A DNA stretch of 64,000 nucleotides, from positions 2,824,795 to 2,888,794 of the forward strand of contig OU696595.1 of assembly GCA_916048095.2 (NCBI GenBank). Direction: 5' to 3'. Position 1 is the stretch's first letter. Every line of letters starts with the position of its first letter. Under the pieces are notes generated by a model. It was not told the origin of the DNA. It worked only from the letters and a program-made list of their open reading frames with translations, and did no database searches. The position numbers were made by a program, and so were the translations under genes. The DNA is from Sacculina carcini. Lineage: Eukaryota > Arthropoda > Thecostraca > Sacculinidae. Positions 7,057-16,321 of this stretch are shown here, piece after piece.

Positions 7057-9924
7057 ATGGCAGCCCCCGCCAGCTCGCCTGCAGTCGCCCCACACAACAT
7101 GGCTCATTGTCAGCCACCAGCCCGTCTGGCCTACGCCGCATCGGCAGCCGACTTCACCTCCTGGAAGGAGCGCGTGCTGGCGTACACCACACTGTCAGGC
7201 AGTGAAAGCCTGAGCCCTGCCCAGCAGCAAGCGCTGCTCACGACACTGCTGGATGACGAGTGGTGCCGCGTCATCCTCCACTCATTGACGCTGCCGGCGA
7301 CGGCTGATTTGCCCGCCTGTATCCGCCTATTGGAGGAGCATCAGCAGTCGCGGCAGAATGTGCTGGTGGAACGCCGGCAATTTTTCACCCGCCGTCAGCG
7401 GGACGGCGAGAATGTGGGCGAATTTCTGCGCTCTCTGCGAGAAATTGCCGCCAGCTGCGATTTTTGCCCTGCCTGCCGCGATGAGCGTCTTCGCGATCAG
7501 TTAGTCATGGGGACAGCCGACTCTGCTGCCCTGCACCAACTCCTGCAGGTCTCACACAAAGACCTGACGCTGAAAAAGGCAACGCAGGTATGTCAAACGG
7601 CTGAGTCGGCCCGCCGGGACGCTGCAGTCATGCGGAACACCGGACCCGATGTGGCTGATTCTTCTGCTCCCCGCGAAGAGGTGGCCGCTGTAAGCCATCT
7701 GCAACCGCGCATGTGCGACGCGCATTCGCACAGCGATGACTCCGTCCCGTGCGTCCGCTGTGGTGGGCACCACCAGACAGTACCGTGCCGCGCTGCGGAG
7801 AGCATGTGTCGTCGCTGTGGAAAACGCGGGCATTACTCGCGCGTCTGTCGCTCATCGCAGCTCGGTACCCGCCGTCGTAGAGATAATTTTCTCAGCGACG
7901 TCGCCGATGTTGCCGATGAAGTTGATGATGATAACACACTAGATATGTGCCCGTATATCGGTGATGTAGTTGATGGCCAAAAACACACGCGCTTAACCGC
8001 CGTTTCCGCAGAGGGCCGCGCGCCGCGCGAGATCAAGTGGCGATGCGACTCTGGCGCCGATGTGTCTGTAATTGACGCTGGGGTTGCGCAGCAGCTCGGA
8101 GTGGCCGCCAGTAGCTTGCGCCCACCGTCGTCGCGCCTGCGTGTTGCCAACGGTCAGTTGCTGCTGTGTCTGGGCACGTGCGAGACAGTCTTGCGACTCG
8201 GTGATGCATCCTGCCGCTCCACTCTGTACGTGTTGCCGTCAGTGCGCTGTGCTCTGCTCTGCTGGCGAGACGCAGTGGAGCTGCGTCTACTGCACCAGTT
8301 GTTCCCTCGGCAGATGTCTCGCGAACAACACTTGCAGCAGGTGGCCGCTGGACCGGCAGCCGTTCAACAATGCCCGCGCTGGACCAACACAGCTCAGCCA
8401 ACAGCGGCGGACCGTCGTGCGCACAGCGAGCAGCTTATAGCGGCCTTCCCTCGTGTGTTCTCCACGGACGGTCCTCTCCGGGAGATGAAAGGCGGGGTAA
8501 TGCGGATCGATCTGCGCGATGACGCGGTGCCGTACAACGTGACGGCTCCCCGCTCCGTGCCGTTCTGTCATCGCGCCCAGGCACAACAGCAGCTGGAGCT
8601 GCTTCAGCAGCAGGGCGTAGTCGAGCCGGTCTCCCAACCGACAGATTGGTGCTCACCCATCGTCATTGTCGGCAAGCGCAAGGCAGACGGCACGCCAAAC
8701 GGCTGTCGGCTCACGGTGGACTTAACACGCCTCAACCGCTTCGTTCGCCGGCCTACACATCCGGTTCGCTCGCCTGTGGAGGCTGTCAGCGGTATGGGCC
8801 TCGGCAATCGGTGCTTCACCCAGGTGGACGCATTACAAGGGTACTTTCAGGTGCCCTTGCGGCGCGAGCACCGACACCTCACCACCTTCATCACCCCGTG
8901 CAGCCGATTCAGGTTCTGTCGCGCGCCTATGGGCCTGGTCTCCAGCGGCGACGAGTTCAACCGACGCGGCGACGTCGCCTTGTCTGGCCTACCCGACTCC
9001 TGCAAGATCGTGGACGACGTGCTGGTGTATACCGCCAGCTACGACGAGCATCTGCAGCGAGTCTGGCAGCTGCTACAGCGCTTCGACGACGCCGGCGTTA
9101 CGTTTAACCTGCAAAAATTTATGTTCGCCGCCACTTCCGCCAATTTCTGTGGATTCCACATCAACGCCTCTGGATTCACCGTCGACCACAAGAAAATTCG
9201 AGCCCTCGCAGAATTTCCCGCACCGACGGACCTTACATTCCTGCGGTCCTTTCTCGGTTTGGCGAACCAGTTCGGTGACTTCTCGGACTCCATCGCCTCC
9301 GCTGCTGAGCCCCTGCGCCAGCTGCTTCGCAAACGCGTTGAGTGGCAGTGGACAACACAGCACGATGCGGCTTTCACGGCGGTCAAGCGCGCGTTGGCCA
9401 GCCCTCCTGTGCTTGGTCACTTCGACCCAACGCGGCCCACAATGCTGGAGACGGATGCAGCACGTGAGAAAGGTCTCGGATTCGTTCTTCGCCAGCGGGA
9501 TGATCAAGGCCGTTGGCAGCTGATCCAGTGTGGGTCGCGATTTGTGTCCGACACCGAAAGCAGGTATGCTGTGTGTGAGTTGGAGATGCTGGCAGTTGTG
9601 TGGGCATGTCAGAAATGCCACCAGTATCTGTCTGGCCTCCCCACGTTCAGTGTGGTCACCGATCACAAGCCTCTCGTTCCGATACTGAGCGAGAAGGCAC
9701 TCGGAGACATCTCCAACCCGCGCCTGCAACGTATGCGACAGCGTCTGCTGCACCTGACTTTTTTCGCTAGCTGGAGACCGGGTGCAAAGCACAACATCGC
9801 CGACGCTCTGTCGCGCGCACCTTCCCAGCCTGCTGATGCTGACGCTGACGTTGGCGAGTGCTCGTCTGGATTCTTCGTCCAGACGCTGGACGCGTTCACA
9901 GTCGTCATGAGTGTCGACAATTGA
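7057..9924 (+). CDS. Gypsy Gag-Pol: gag, protease, RT, RNase H
   Basis: Open frame of 956 codons from the Met at 7057; the frame is open upstream through the LTR edge. Residues QQQKLDQLTELVTQLARQQL just before 7057 look like a gag coiled coil, so the true start may be upstream or lost. Order (numbered from 7057): gag to about 230; two zinc knuckles, the second CRRCGKRGHYSRVC near 251; aspartic protease CDSGADVSVID near 330; RT with VDALQGYFQVPL and catalytic IVDDVLVY near 651; RNase H with LETDAA near 797 and VVTDHKPL near 867. It ends in two consecutive stops (9922-9927), and the integrase follows in other frames. Confidence 0.92.
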   Translation: MAAPASSPAVAPHNMAHCQPPARLAYAASAADFTSWKERVLAYTTLSGSESLSPAQQQALLTTLLDDEWCRVILHSLTLPATADLPACIRLLEEHQQSRQNVLVERRQFFTRRQRDGENVGEFLRSLREIAASCDFCPACRDERLRDQLVMGTADSAALHQLLQVSHKDLTLKKATQVCQTAESARRDAAVMRNTGPDVADSSAPREEVAAVSHLQPRMCDAHSHSDDSVPCVRCGGHHQTVPCRAAESMCRRCGKRGHYSRVCRSSQLGTRRRRDNFLSDVADVADEVDDDNTLDMCPYIGDVVDGQKHTRLTAVSAEGRAPREIKWRCDSGADVSVIDAGVAQQLGVAASSLRPPSSRLRVANGQLLLCLGTCETVLRLGDASCRSTLYVLPSVRCALLCWRDAVELRLLHQLFPRQMSREQHLQQVAAGPAAVQQCPRWTNTAQPTAADRRAHSEQLIAAFPRVFSTDGPLREMKGGVMRIDLRDDAVPYNVTAPRSVPFCHRAQAQQQLELLQQQGVVEPVSQPTDWCSPIVIVGKRKADGTPNGCRLTVDLTRLNRFVRRPTHPVRSPVEAVSGMGLGNRCFTQVDALQGYFQVPLRREHRHLTTFITPCSRFRFCRAPMGLVSSGDEFNRRGDVALSGLPDSCKIVDDVLVYTASYDEHLQRVWQLLQRFDDAGVTFNLQKFMFAATSANFCGFHINASGFTVDHKKIRALAEFPAPTDLTFLRSFLGLANQFGDFSDSIASAAEPLRQLLRKRVEWQWTTQHDAAFTAVKRALASPPVLGHFDPTRPTMLETDAAREKGLGFVLRQRDDQGRWQLIQCGSRFVSDTESRYAVCELEMLAVVWACQKCHQYLSGLPTFSVVTDHKPLVPILSEKALGDISNPRLQRMRQRLLHLTFFASWRPGAKHNIADALSRAPSQPADADADVGECSSGFFVQTLDAFTVVMSVDN

Positions 9925-11263
9925 TGACGTACGTGCTGGGCGGTTTCCCTCAGCACAAACATCTGCTGCCCGCCAGTCTCCACCCATTCTGGGGCGTGCG
10001 CGACCAGCTCACTGCGGACCATGGGCTGATCCTGGTCGGCTGCCGCCTGCTTGAAGCTGCTTCCGCTGCTTGCGGAAGGACACCCTCCGTCGGCTACACG
10101 ACGTTCACCAGGGGCAGGCCAGGACTGTGCAACGCGCACGGCAAACTGTCTTCTGGCCGGGCCTGAACAACGAAATTGCCACTGCCGTAGCATCGTGCCG
10201 AAAATGTCTGCAGTACAAAGACAGCCAGCAGAAAGAGCCATACCTGACGGATCCGCACCCGACACGTCCTTTCGAATCGGTGTCCGCGGATTTTTTCCAA
10301 CACGCAGGGAAGACCTACCTCGTGTACGCGGACCGGTTCTCCAACTGGCCACTGGTGTTCGACTGTGGCCGTGACACCTCGGCTCATCAGCTGGTGAAGA
10401 TGCTCCGACATGTGTTCGCCATGACGGGGGTTCCGACCAAACTGTCGTCAGACGGCGGTCCACAGTTCACGGCGCGCCACACGGCCGAATTTCTGCGACT
10501 TTGGCACATACGCCATCGTGTCTCCAGTCCGCACTTCCCGTCTTCTAATGGGCACGGTGAGTCCGCCGTGAAACGGGTGAAGCCGCTCATTCAGAAGGCG
10601 GCGCACGACGGGAACATCGACACAGACGCCTTTGTCGCCGGTCTGTTGGAGCTGTGCAACGCGCCGGGTGCCGATGGTCGCTCCCCCGCGCAGCTTTAGT
10701 ACGGCCGCCCCGTGTCGTCCGCCGTTCCCGCGCATCCACGCTCGTTTCTGCCGGAGTGGCAGCCGCCCACCGCTGAGTGCGACCGGCGAGCGGCGAGCTT
10801 ACACAACAAGCAGGTCGCCCAATACAACCGGTCGGCTAAGGTGTTGCCGCCGTTGCGGCCCGGCACTACGGTGGCTCTCCAGGACCCGATATCCGGTCGC
10901 TGGGATCGGACTGGCGTGGTCGCCATGACTGGCCGTCGCGGCCAGTACGCTGTGCGCCTGCCTCACGGCGGTCTCTACTGGCGCAACCGTAGACACCTAC
11001 GACCAGCAGCCAACACACCCTCGCCCGTGGTACAGCCGCCGCTCGAAGTGCAGCCGCCGCCATCGGTTGGCACGGCGCCGCTAACGTCGCAGGAGACCAG
11101 AAGCAGACCCGCATCACCGCCGCCGCCGCCGGGGGAGAATGTGGGCGGTACATCGGAGGCCTCACGAACCCCGCAATTCCGCCGGAGCGCCCGAACACGC
11201 AGACCACCGTCGCATCTGAGCGATTACGTCTGCAGAGCCGACAGCGCCCCCTTCACCACTTGA
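9925..11263 (+). pseudogene. Gypsy integrase region, frameshifted
   Basis: Continuation of the polyprotein. YVLGGFPQHKHLLPASL and the following GLILVG segment lie in one frame (about 9926-10050). From about 10058 another frame encodes the integrase zinc-binding part (LHDVHQGQ, then CRKCLQY), the catalytic core with SADFF, DGGPQF and GHGESAVKR (D, D and E positions), and a long C-terminal region. That frame has one TAG at 10697-10699, then stays open to the TGA at 11261-11263 and ends in a proline-rich tail. Two frame changes and one nonsense codon make the integrase non-functional here. It would normally insert the cDNA into the genome. Confidence 0.88.
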
Positions 11264-11271
11264 AGGGGAGA
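11262..11271 (+). promoter_or_regulatory. Polypurine tract of Gypsy element
   Basis: GAAGGGGAGA immediately upstream of the 3' LTR, the expected plus-strand primer position. Confidence 0.8.
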
Positions 11272-11447
11272 TGTAGTGTGTGGGTACACCGCCAGAGGGC
11301 GCGAGGGTATTAGGCGTGGGTGACGCTAACGGCCTGACGGCCGTGTGTGTACAGCAGTGGTGGTGTGTGTGTCGTGGCGTTGTATCATTCTATTGTTGTT
11401 GTATTGTTATTGTTATTGTTGTGTTGAGTGCTATAATATATCGTACA
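11272..11447 (+). repeat. 3' LTR of Gypsy element (176 bp)
   Basis: Starts TGTAGTGTGTGG and ends TATCGTACA, followed by the TSD ATTTG (11448-11452). It contains CCGCCAGAGGGCG at 11289-11301 and one extra TTATTG unit relative to the 5' LTR. Confidence 0.95.
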
Positions 11448-12024
11448 ATTTGTGGGTATAAATGATAGCTTATCTTGTAGAACACAAAATTATCTACACA
11501 GTAGTATATTCCTGTGTAATCGCAAGTGCGCATAATAGCTGTCAAATTGGCAATATGTCCTTTTGACTTCACACCTCCGTAACTTCCTTCAGATATACTT
11601 TGGAAAATTACAAATTATACCGTATTGTAGAAAACAAGATTTCTAGCACGATGGTATAATTTATTTTTATGCATAACAAATAGTTACTGAGAAATTGTAC
11701 AAAAATAAATTAATTTTTGTCGCCCGGTGTTCAAGTGTAATTTTGGATGTATTTGAGAATTTTGCCAATTTTACACGTTTTTTGTTTCATTTGTGGGTAT
11801 AAATTATAGCTTATCTTGTAGAAGACAAAATTCTCTACACAGTATATTAGTATACTAGTATATTCCTGTGTAATCGCAAGTGCGCAAATTGTGATTGGAC
11901 TTCAGTGAAATTAAATCAGTGTATATTCATGTGTAATCCCAAGTGTGCATAATAGCTGTCAAATTGGCAACATGACATTTTGACTTTACACCGCCGTAAC
12001 GTCCTTCAGATACACTTTTAGCTT
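11448..12024 (-). repeat. Inverted copy of the Helitron-unit body, right of Gypsy
   Basis: Resumes the sequence interrupted at 6800, in reverse orientation relative to 1411-2316. It holds one full unit and most of another, including the longer variant with the extra segment (CAGTGAAATTAAATCAGTGT) also seen at about 2030-2060. It stops sharply at about 12020 (CAGATACACTTTTA), where the CR1/L2-like fragment begins. Confidence 0.85.
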
Positions 12025-12025
12025 A

Positions 12026-12384
12026 TTAGATTATTATTATGACACAATTAGCTTGCCAGGAAGAAGCATCGTTCAGCCTGCGCCATTGCCGCTCAGAAAA
12101 TCGAAGGGAAGTTTTATATAATTAAAGAGAGTGGTCAAGCCAAGGAGCATGAGATGCTGCAGCAATGAATTTTGTCCTAATCGGCACATGAGTAATCCTA
12201 ATTTCAGAAAGAATAAAGGAGAGAGAATCGAAAATATTATTAGGATGCAAGTGGCCAAGGCTGAGCTGGGCTAGATGATTGGATAGGTCTACGTGTCATG
12301 CATCAATATCGACTGAGGCATAATCAGGAAAAGAAATACATTTGCTGACTTTCGAGCGAAATGGCAACAACGATGAGAACTCAA
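12026..12384 (-). pseudogene. Endonuclease end and EN-RT linker, frame-shifting
   Basis: Across frames the minus strand gives VSDHCMIEFSS (the S-D-H motif ending an AP endonuclease), then THVPIRTKFIAAASHAPWLD and RFSERQWRRLND, the region between endonuclease and RT in L2/CR1-like proteins. Several frame changes and stops are present. Confidence 0.65.
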
Positions 12385-13089
12385 TCATACAGTGATCAGA
12401 TACAGAGGAATCAGTGGAAATACATGAACATCAATAGCCATAACTGAAGAGGGATCATAAAAAGATAATACTAGATCTAGAGAGTGGCCATGATTATGAA
12501 TAGGAACGGAAGTATGATTATGCAAGCTTATGGAATTTATATAGCTAATGAAGTTAAAGGAACATGCTTTCAAAAGAGGAGAATCAACCCATAGATTAAA
12601 GTCACCACACAAAATAATTTTGGAAGAGTAAATGGGAGCCAGGTAGTCGATGAGAGCCAAAAGTTCATCAAGAAATTTAGAACTAGAATGTAAAGGAGCA
12701 CGATACACCGCAACAAAACAAACATGGAGTGAATTTGCGCCAGAAACATTACCACAAATAAATTCAAACGAAGATATATTAACAGGAATTTTTATAGGTT
12801 TCAATTCAAACAAAGATGTGTTAAAAACGATAGTAAGCCCACCACCAGATAATTTAGAAGAGCTGGAGAGGTCCCTACAGGAATGAATAGTATTAAAATT
12901 AGGATGAAGTGAACTATTAAACGAAGGAATTTCAGCAGGAGAGAGCCAAGACTCTAGAATGCAAAATATAGCATACTTTGGAAGAAGTGAATTAAGAAGA
13001 GACGTTTTTGAGCGAGCAGATCTCAAGTTCGACAAAGCACAAGAAAAACACACAGCCGGTTGGGTGATTCCGCTGCACGAAGCTGTCAC
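12385..13089 (-). pseudogene. AP endonuclease domain of CR1/L2-like ORF2
   Basis: A 234-codon frame. Visible blocks: a start region SNLRSARSKTSLLNSLL (position of the N-terminal N/Q motif), ILESWLSP (E of the catalytic ETWL-type block), GGGLTIVF, VAVYRAP, and CGDFNLWVDSP followed by HSLDLVLSF. These are the standard apurinic endonuclease blocks that nick target DNA before target-primed reverse transcription. The C-terminal SDH motif lies in the adjacent frame, so a frameshift occurs near 12400. Confidence 0.8.
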
Positions 13090-13139
13090 ACGATGAGATC
13101 CAGGCTCGGTCGATGATGCAGGCAGGACGCCAATCCAAT

Positions 13140-14340
13140 CTAGTTTCCCAGATTGGAATCAGCGCTGGTCATCGTACGCGACATAATATATTTTTTGGCC
13201 GCGGCAAAGCAGGGGCAGGACAAGTCAAATGCCGAATGCGACACATCAGAGTGGCCAACGCGCACACATTTAACGCATTTACGGCTTTGCTTGGCTTTGC
13301 AGGCAGATGAAGCATGGTTGCCACCACACCAACCGCAACAGGCATGTACGGAGTGACATTTGTCCGAACTGTGGCCATAGCGCTGACACTTGTGACAGCG
13401 ATTGACGAAAAAGCGGTCAAAAGTACGGCAACTGCAGTCACCGACGAAGACGTAGCCTGTCTGCATTATGGCATCACGCACGAGTGGAGAAACAGCTACA
13501 ACAACAGTCTTGCATCCATCAGATGCCTTTTTGGAGAACAAGACTTTCAAATCAGAGGAACTCTTCATTGCAGCACGAAGCACGGCGTTCTTCTTTACAG
13601 CATGCTCGGTGAACTTCTCATCAGCAATCTCGTTGCTTACGGACACAACAGTAAGTTTCGGCAGCACCTTACTCATCACAGACGTGGACGCCTGGGGGAT
13701 CTTTCGTGTGGCATCGACAGCTTTTTTGGAGGTATCTTAAAATGTCTGGTGTCTCAGAATCAGGTAGTCTGACTAGCATACAACCCTCCTTCGTTTTGGA
13801 TAAGCCAAGCACAGGCACACAGTCAAGGGAATCAGATACAGCTTTCCTCGTGATTTGTTTGTCAGCCGCTGATTTCACGACAATCACACGATCTTGGGCA
13901 GCACGAGCATATGACAGCGGTTTAGTGCTGGCTGGTTGAAGCGAAGTTCCTTTTGGAGGTTGTGCAGGTGGCGAGATCATCTTTAGTTGACGTTTTATGT
14001 CGTCAACTGCAGTTTTAAGCTCACGTAGGCAGTCATCGTTGGAAGACGCAGGTGGAGAATCAACGGCAGGTGAGAAGCTATCCAGCCAAGCCTTGAGTTC
14101 GGCCAAATTCGGCTTCGCCTTCACACATTTCTCACAAGAAAACGAGGAACGCGTGGTGAAATTATTCACCACCGCAAATGGGGGCAGTCGAGCACAGTCG
14201 ATGTGCATGTGAGCATTGCATTGGGCGCAATTCAGAGCCGGCACCGAAATTGTGCACATGGACACGTTGTACGAAGTCCCATCAGGTGGAGGCGCAGCGA
14301 GGGCGGGCTGCAAGCCAGCAATTTTTGTCACCACACTCAT
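13140..14340 (-). pseudogene. ORF1 with PHD-like and CCHC fingers
   Basis: Two overlapping frames, 14340-13669 and 13679-13140, form one protein broken by a frameshift near 13672. The N-terminal part has a Cys/His array, CAQCNAHMHIDCARL and later CEKCVKAKPN, resembling a PHD-type finger. The middle has SLQPASTKPLSYARAAQ and a helix-rich stretch. The C-terminal part carries RCHKCQRYGHSSDKC, CGWCGGNHASSAC and CVKCVRVGHSDVSH, gag-like zinc knuckles. PHD-type ORF1 proteins are known in CR1/L2-type retrotransposons and bind the element RNA. The start at 14340 gives MSVVTKIAGLQ and is followed upstream by CA repeats. Confidence 0.75.
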
Positions 14341-14391
14341 GACGTCACAAGGAGACGCGACAACGCCAATCCGTCCTTACATGGACGCGTA

Positions 14392-14697
14392 AGCGGAAAC
14401 ACACGCACACAGACACACACACACACACACACACGGCACACGCACGTGCACCGAGGCAGGAAGAGCCCCGGTGACGGAGACAGGGGTGAGAGTCAAGATA
14501 CTTTTCGCACCTCTGGTCTAACCAGATAACAGGGTCAGTGAGCACATGCGCATAAAAAAGCACACAAACACACACACGGTATTCGCACCACCGGAAGCAC
14601 TATCTAAAGGCAGACGGAGCACATAGAAACACATCCGAACACCACGACAGCAGAAAAGCGAATGACACACATACACACACACACACATACACACACA

Positions 14698-14738
<41 letters not shown>

Positions 14739-14800
14739 CACCACATACACTCATACGAGCTCACACACTCTCTCACACACACAATACCTAGTCAAATAAC
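14392..14800. repeat. (CA)n and ACACATAC microsatellites
   Basis: Several CA-rich tracts (about 14395-14440, 14560-14580, 14663-14732 and 14760-14785) separated by mixed sequence. Open frames here encode Cys-Val repeats and are artefacts. Confidence 0.9.
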
Positions 14801-14832
14801 ACACTGTCCTTTCTCAACTTCTTGCTTTCCAT

Positions 14833-14856
14833 AAGCGAAGGAACACACCTTCGCTT
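14833..14856. other. Short perfect hairpin
   Basis: AAGCGAAGG and CCTTCGCTT form a 9-bp stem with a 6-base loop, in the otherwise featureless stretch between the CA repeats and the BEL remnant. Function unknown. Confidence 0.4.
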
Positions 14857-14879
14857 CCATCGACGCCATAATTGATCAG

Positions 14880-16141
14880 TCATAGATTGACTGAACCTCT
14901 ACCTTGTCGGTCAAATTACGGCCGTCTCATTGAAAACACCTGGCGGCAGTCCACCTTGCCCTCCTCCAATAAAAAAATGGTTGGGTGTTATCGCTTCTGG
15001 ATCTCCAACATCGTTTGAAAAGTGAGTGAGCGGCCGTGAATTGATAATAAACTCCACCTCTGCTATTATCATCTGCAAAACGTCATGGATAGGTTGTTGC
15101 TCGCGCAGGACTACTCGGAGTGCTATTTTTATAGAACCGACTAACTGCTCCCACACTCCACCCATGTGACTCACCAGCGGCGGATAGAATTTCCACTGTT
15201 TTGTCGTTGACACAGTTCATCTACAATCACCTCTTGTTTCCACAGTCGAACAGCACCACGAAGTTGGCGCTCTCCGCCCACGAAATTTGTACCGCTATCT
15301 GAGAAAATAACCTTGACCTGGCCTCGACGTGCTATATACATCCGCAGAGCTATCAGAAAACAACCCGTGTCCATAGAATAAGTGACTTCAAGATGTACAT
15401 CTCTCGTGGATAGACATGAGATCAGAAGAATATAGTGTTTCTCAACTTTTCGGAACTTCTTGACTATCATAGGCCCGAAGTAGTCTATTCCGACTGATGA
15501 AAACGGTCTTGACATATCGAACCGTTCAATCGGCCATCTTTGGAAATGTCGGTGATGGTCAACGATTCCGGCAGTATATACAACGATGAATAACAGCTCG
15601 AACAGTCGAACTCAAGTGCGGAAACCAGAACCACTCTCAAATCTTATTCATGGTGTGGTTCAAACCAGAATGCATGAATTGCACATGGTGATGATGTTTC
15701 GGTAAACCAATTATGTTAGTTTTCCGCGACAAAATGATGGAATGTCGAGTGTACTCAGATAGCGGTGCTCTACTGAGACGTCCCTTCGTCCTTCAATCCT
15801 TCGTCCATCATTGCTGGTCAATCACAGAATCATCTGAGGTCACACTTGACGACTGCATTTGCTGATCCCGACAAAATAACAAACCATTCAGCTGAATTTA
15901 CGTCATGTACACGCAAGTGTCTAAGCTCTGCAGATTCCCCTTTCTTCAGTTTCAACTTGAGATTTTGAACGAAGCGATGCATTCACGTCACAGTCCGAAT
16001 GAACTTGAAGCACGATGAAAATCTTGTAGGATCAACTGGATACAGTTCAGTAGTACATTTTTTACGGACGCAATCATAGAAGACTTCTTGATCCCACAAT
16101 GTTATTGGTCAATATCTGAAACGTCACATACAGGTCAGAAC
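14880..16141 (-). mobile_element. BEL/Pao remnant, integrase half
   Basis: 3' half of a minus-strand BEL/Pao element whose RT half lies at 22081-23600; the two are separated by the I-like insertion at 16154-22068. The integrase is recognisable (14911-15515). From 15516 to 16141 the sequence is decayed, with only scattered integrase N-terminal similarity. LTRs were not identified. Confidence 0.75.
14911..15515 (-). pseudogene. BEL/Pao integrase core and C-terminal part
   Basis: 15515-15171 reads SSVGIDYFGPM, CLSTRDVHLEVTYSMDT and VIFSDSGTNFVGGERQL, the BEL integrase core with the first two catalytic aspartates. The 15213-14911 frame goes on with WKFYPPLVSHMGGVWEQLVG (catalytic Glu of the DDE triad), IINSRPLTH and ITPNHFFIGG. 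The two frames overlap near 15190, so one frameshift separates them. Integrase inserts retrotransposon cDNA; this copy cannot work. Confidence 0.88.
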
Positions 16142-16153
16142 TCACCTGACTCA
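16142..16153. repeat. Target-site duplication, left
   Basis: TCACCTGACTCA, identical to 22069-22080, brackets the I-like element and comes from the BEL sequence it entered. Confidence 0.9.
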
Positions 16154-16321
16154 TTCGTTCGTTATTTGTGTTTATGGGGTGCACCGGCCTCTGGGACCAT
16201 ACGGCACCCCCTAGTCTATTCACAACCCAAACACCCTAAAATGATGGACATGAGGAATGGAATGATGAAATAAATAAGTGTGATAGTGAACAAAATGAAT
16301 GTGAAAGTCAAGAAATAAAAC

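Larger units (their letters stand above)
6801..11447 (+). mobile_element. Ty3/Gypsy LTR retrotransposon, structurally complete
   Basis: Two LTRs (6801-6970 and 11272-11447), a five-base TSD ATTTG (6796-6800 and 11448-11452), a purine tract before the 3' LTR, and domains in Gypsy order: gag with zinc knuckles, protease, RT, RNase H, integrase. The interior is clearly richer in G and C than the AT-rich repeat it entered, so it was inserted from a family of different base composition. Coding is damaged: two frame changes around the RNase H/integrase boundary and one in-frame stop in the integrase. The LTRs differ by a few substitutions, one small scrambled stretch and a 6-bp indel, so it is fairly young but not new. 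Confidence 0.95.
12025..14344 (-). mobile_element. CR1/L2-like non-LTR fragment (ORF1, EN; RT missing)
   Basis: Minus-strand order: ORF1 with PHD-like and CCHC zinc fingers (14340-13140), AP-type endonuclease (13089-12385), and the linker that normally precedes RT (12384-12026). It then ends abruptly at the reversed Helitron repeats, so the RT and 3' end are missing. Endonuclease residues resemble those of the element at 51941 (GDFNLWVDSP versus GDFTSWVDSP), suggesting related families. Confidence 0.8.

Noticed and set aside
9073-9987. 304-codon minus-strand frame over the Gypsy RT/RNase H
   Set aside because: Antisense shadow of a GC-rich coding region; no domain, and the plus-strand frame shows all Gypsy motifs.
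14518-14782. Cys/Val-rich small proteins
   Set aside because: Products of (CA)n microsatellite translation.
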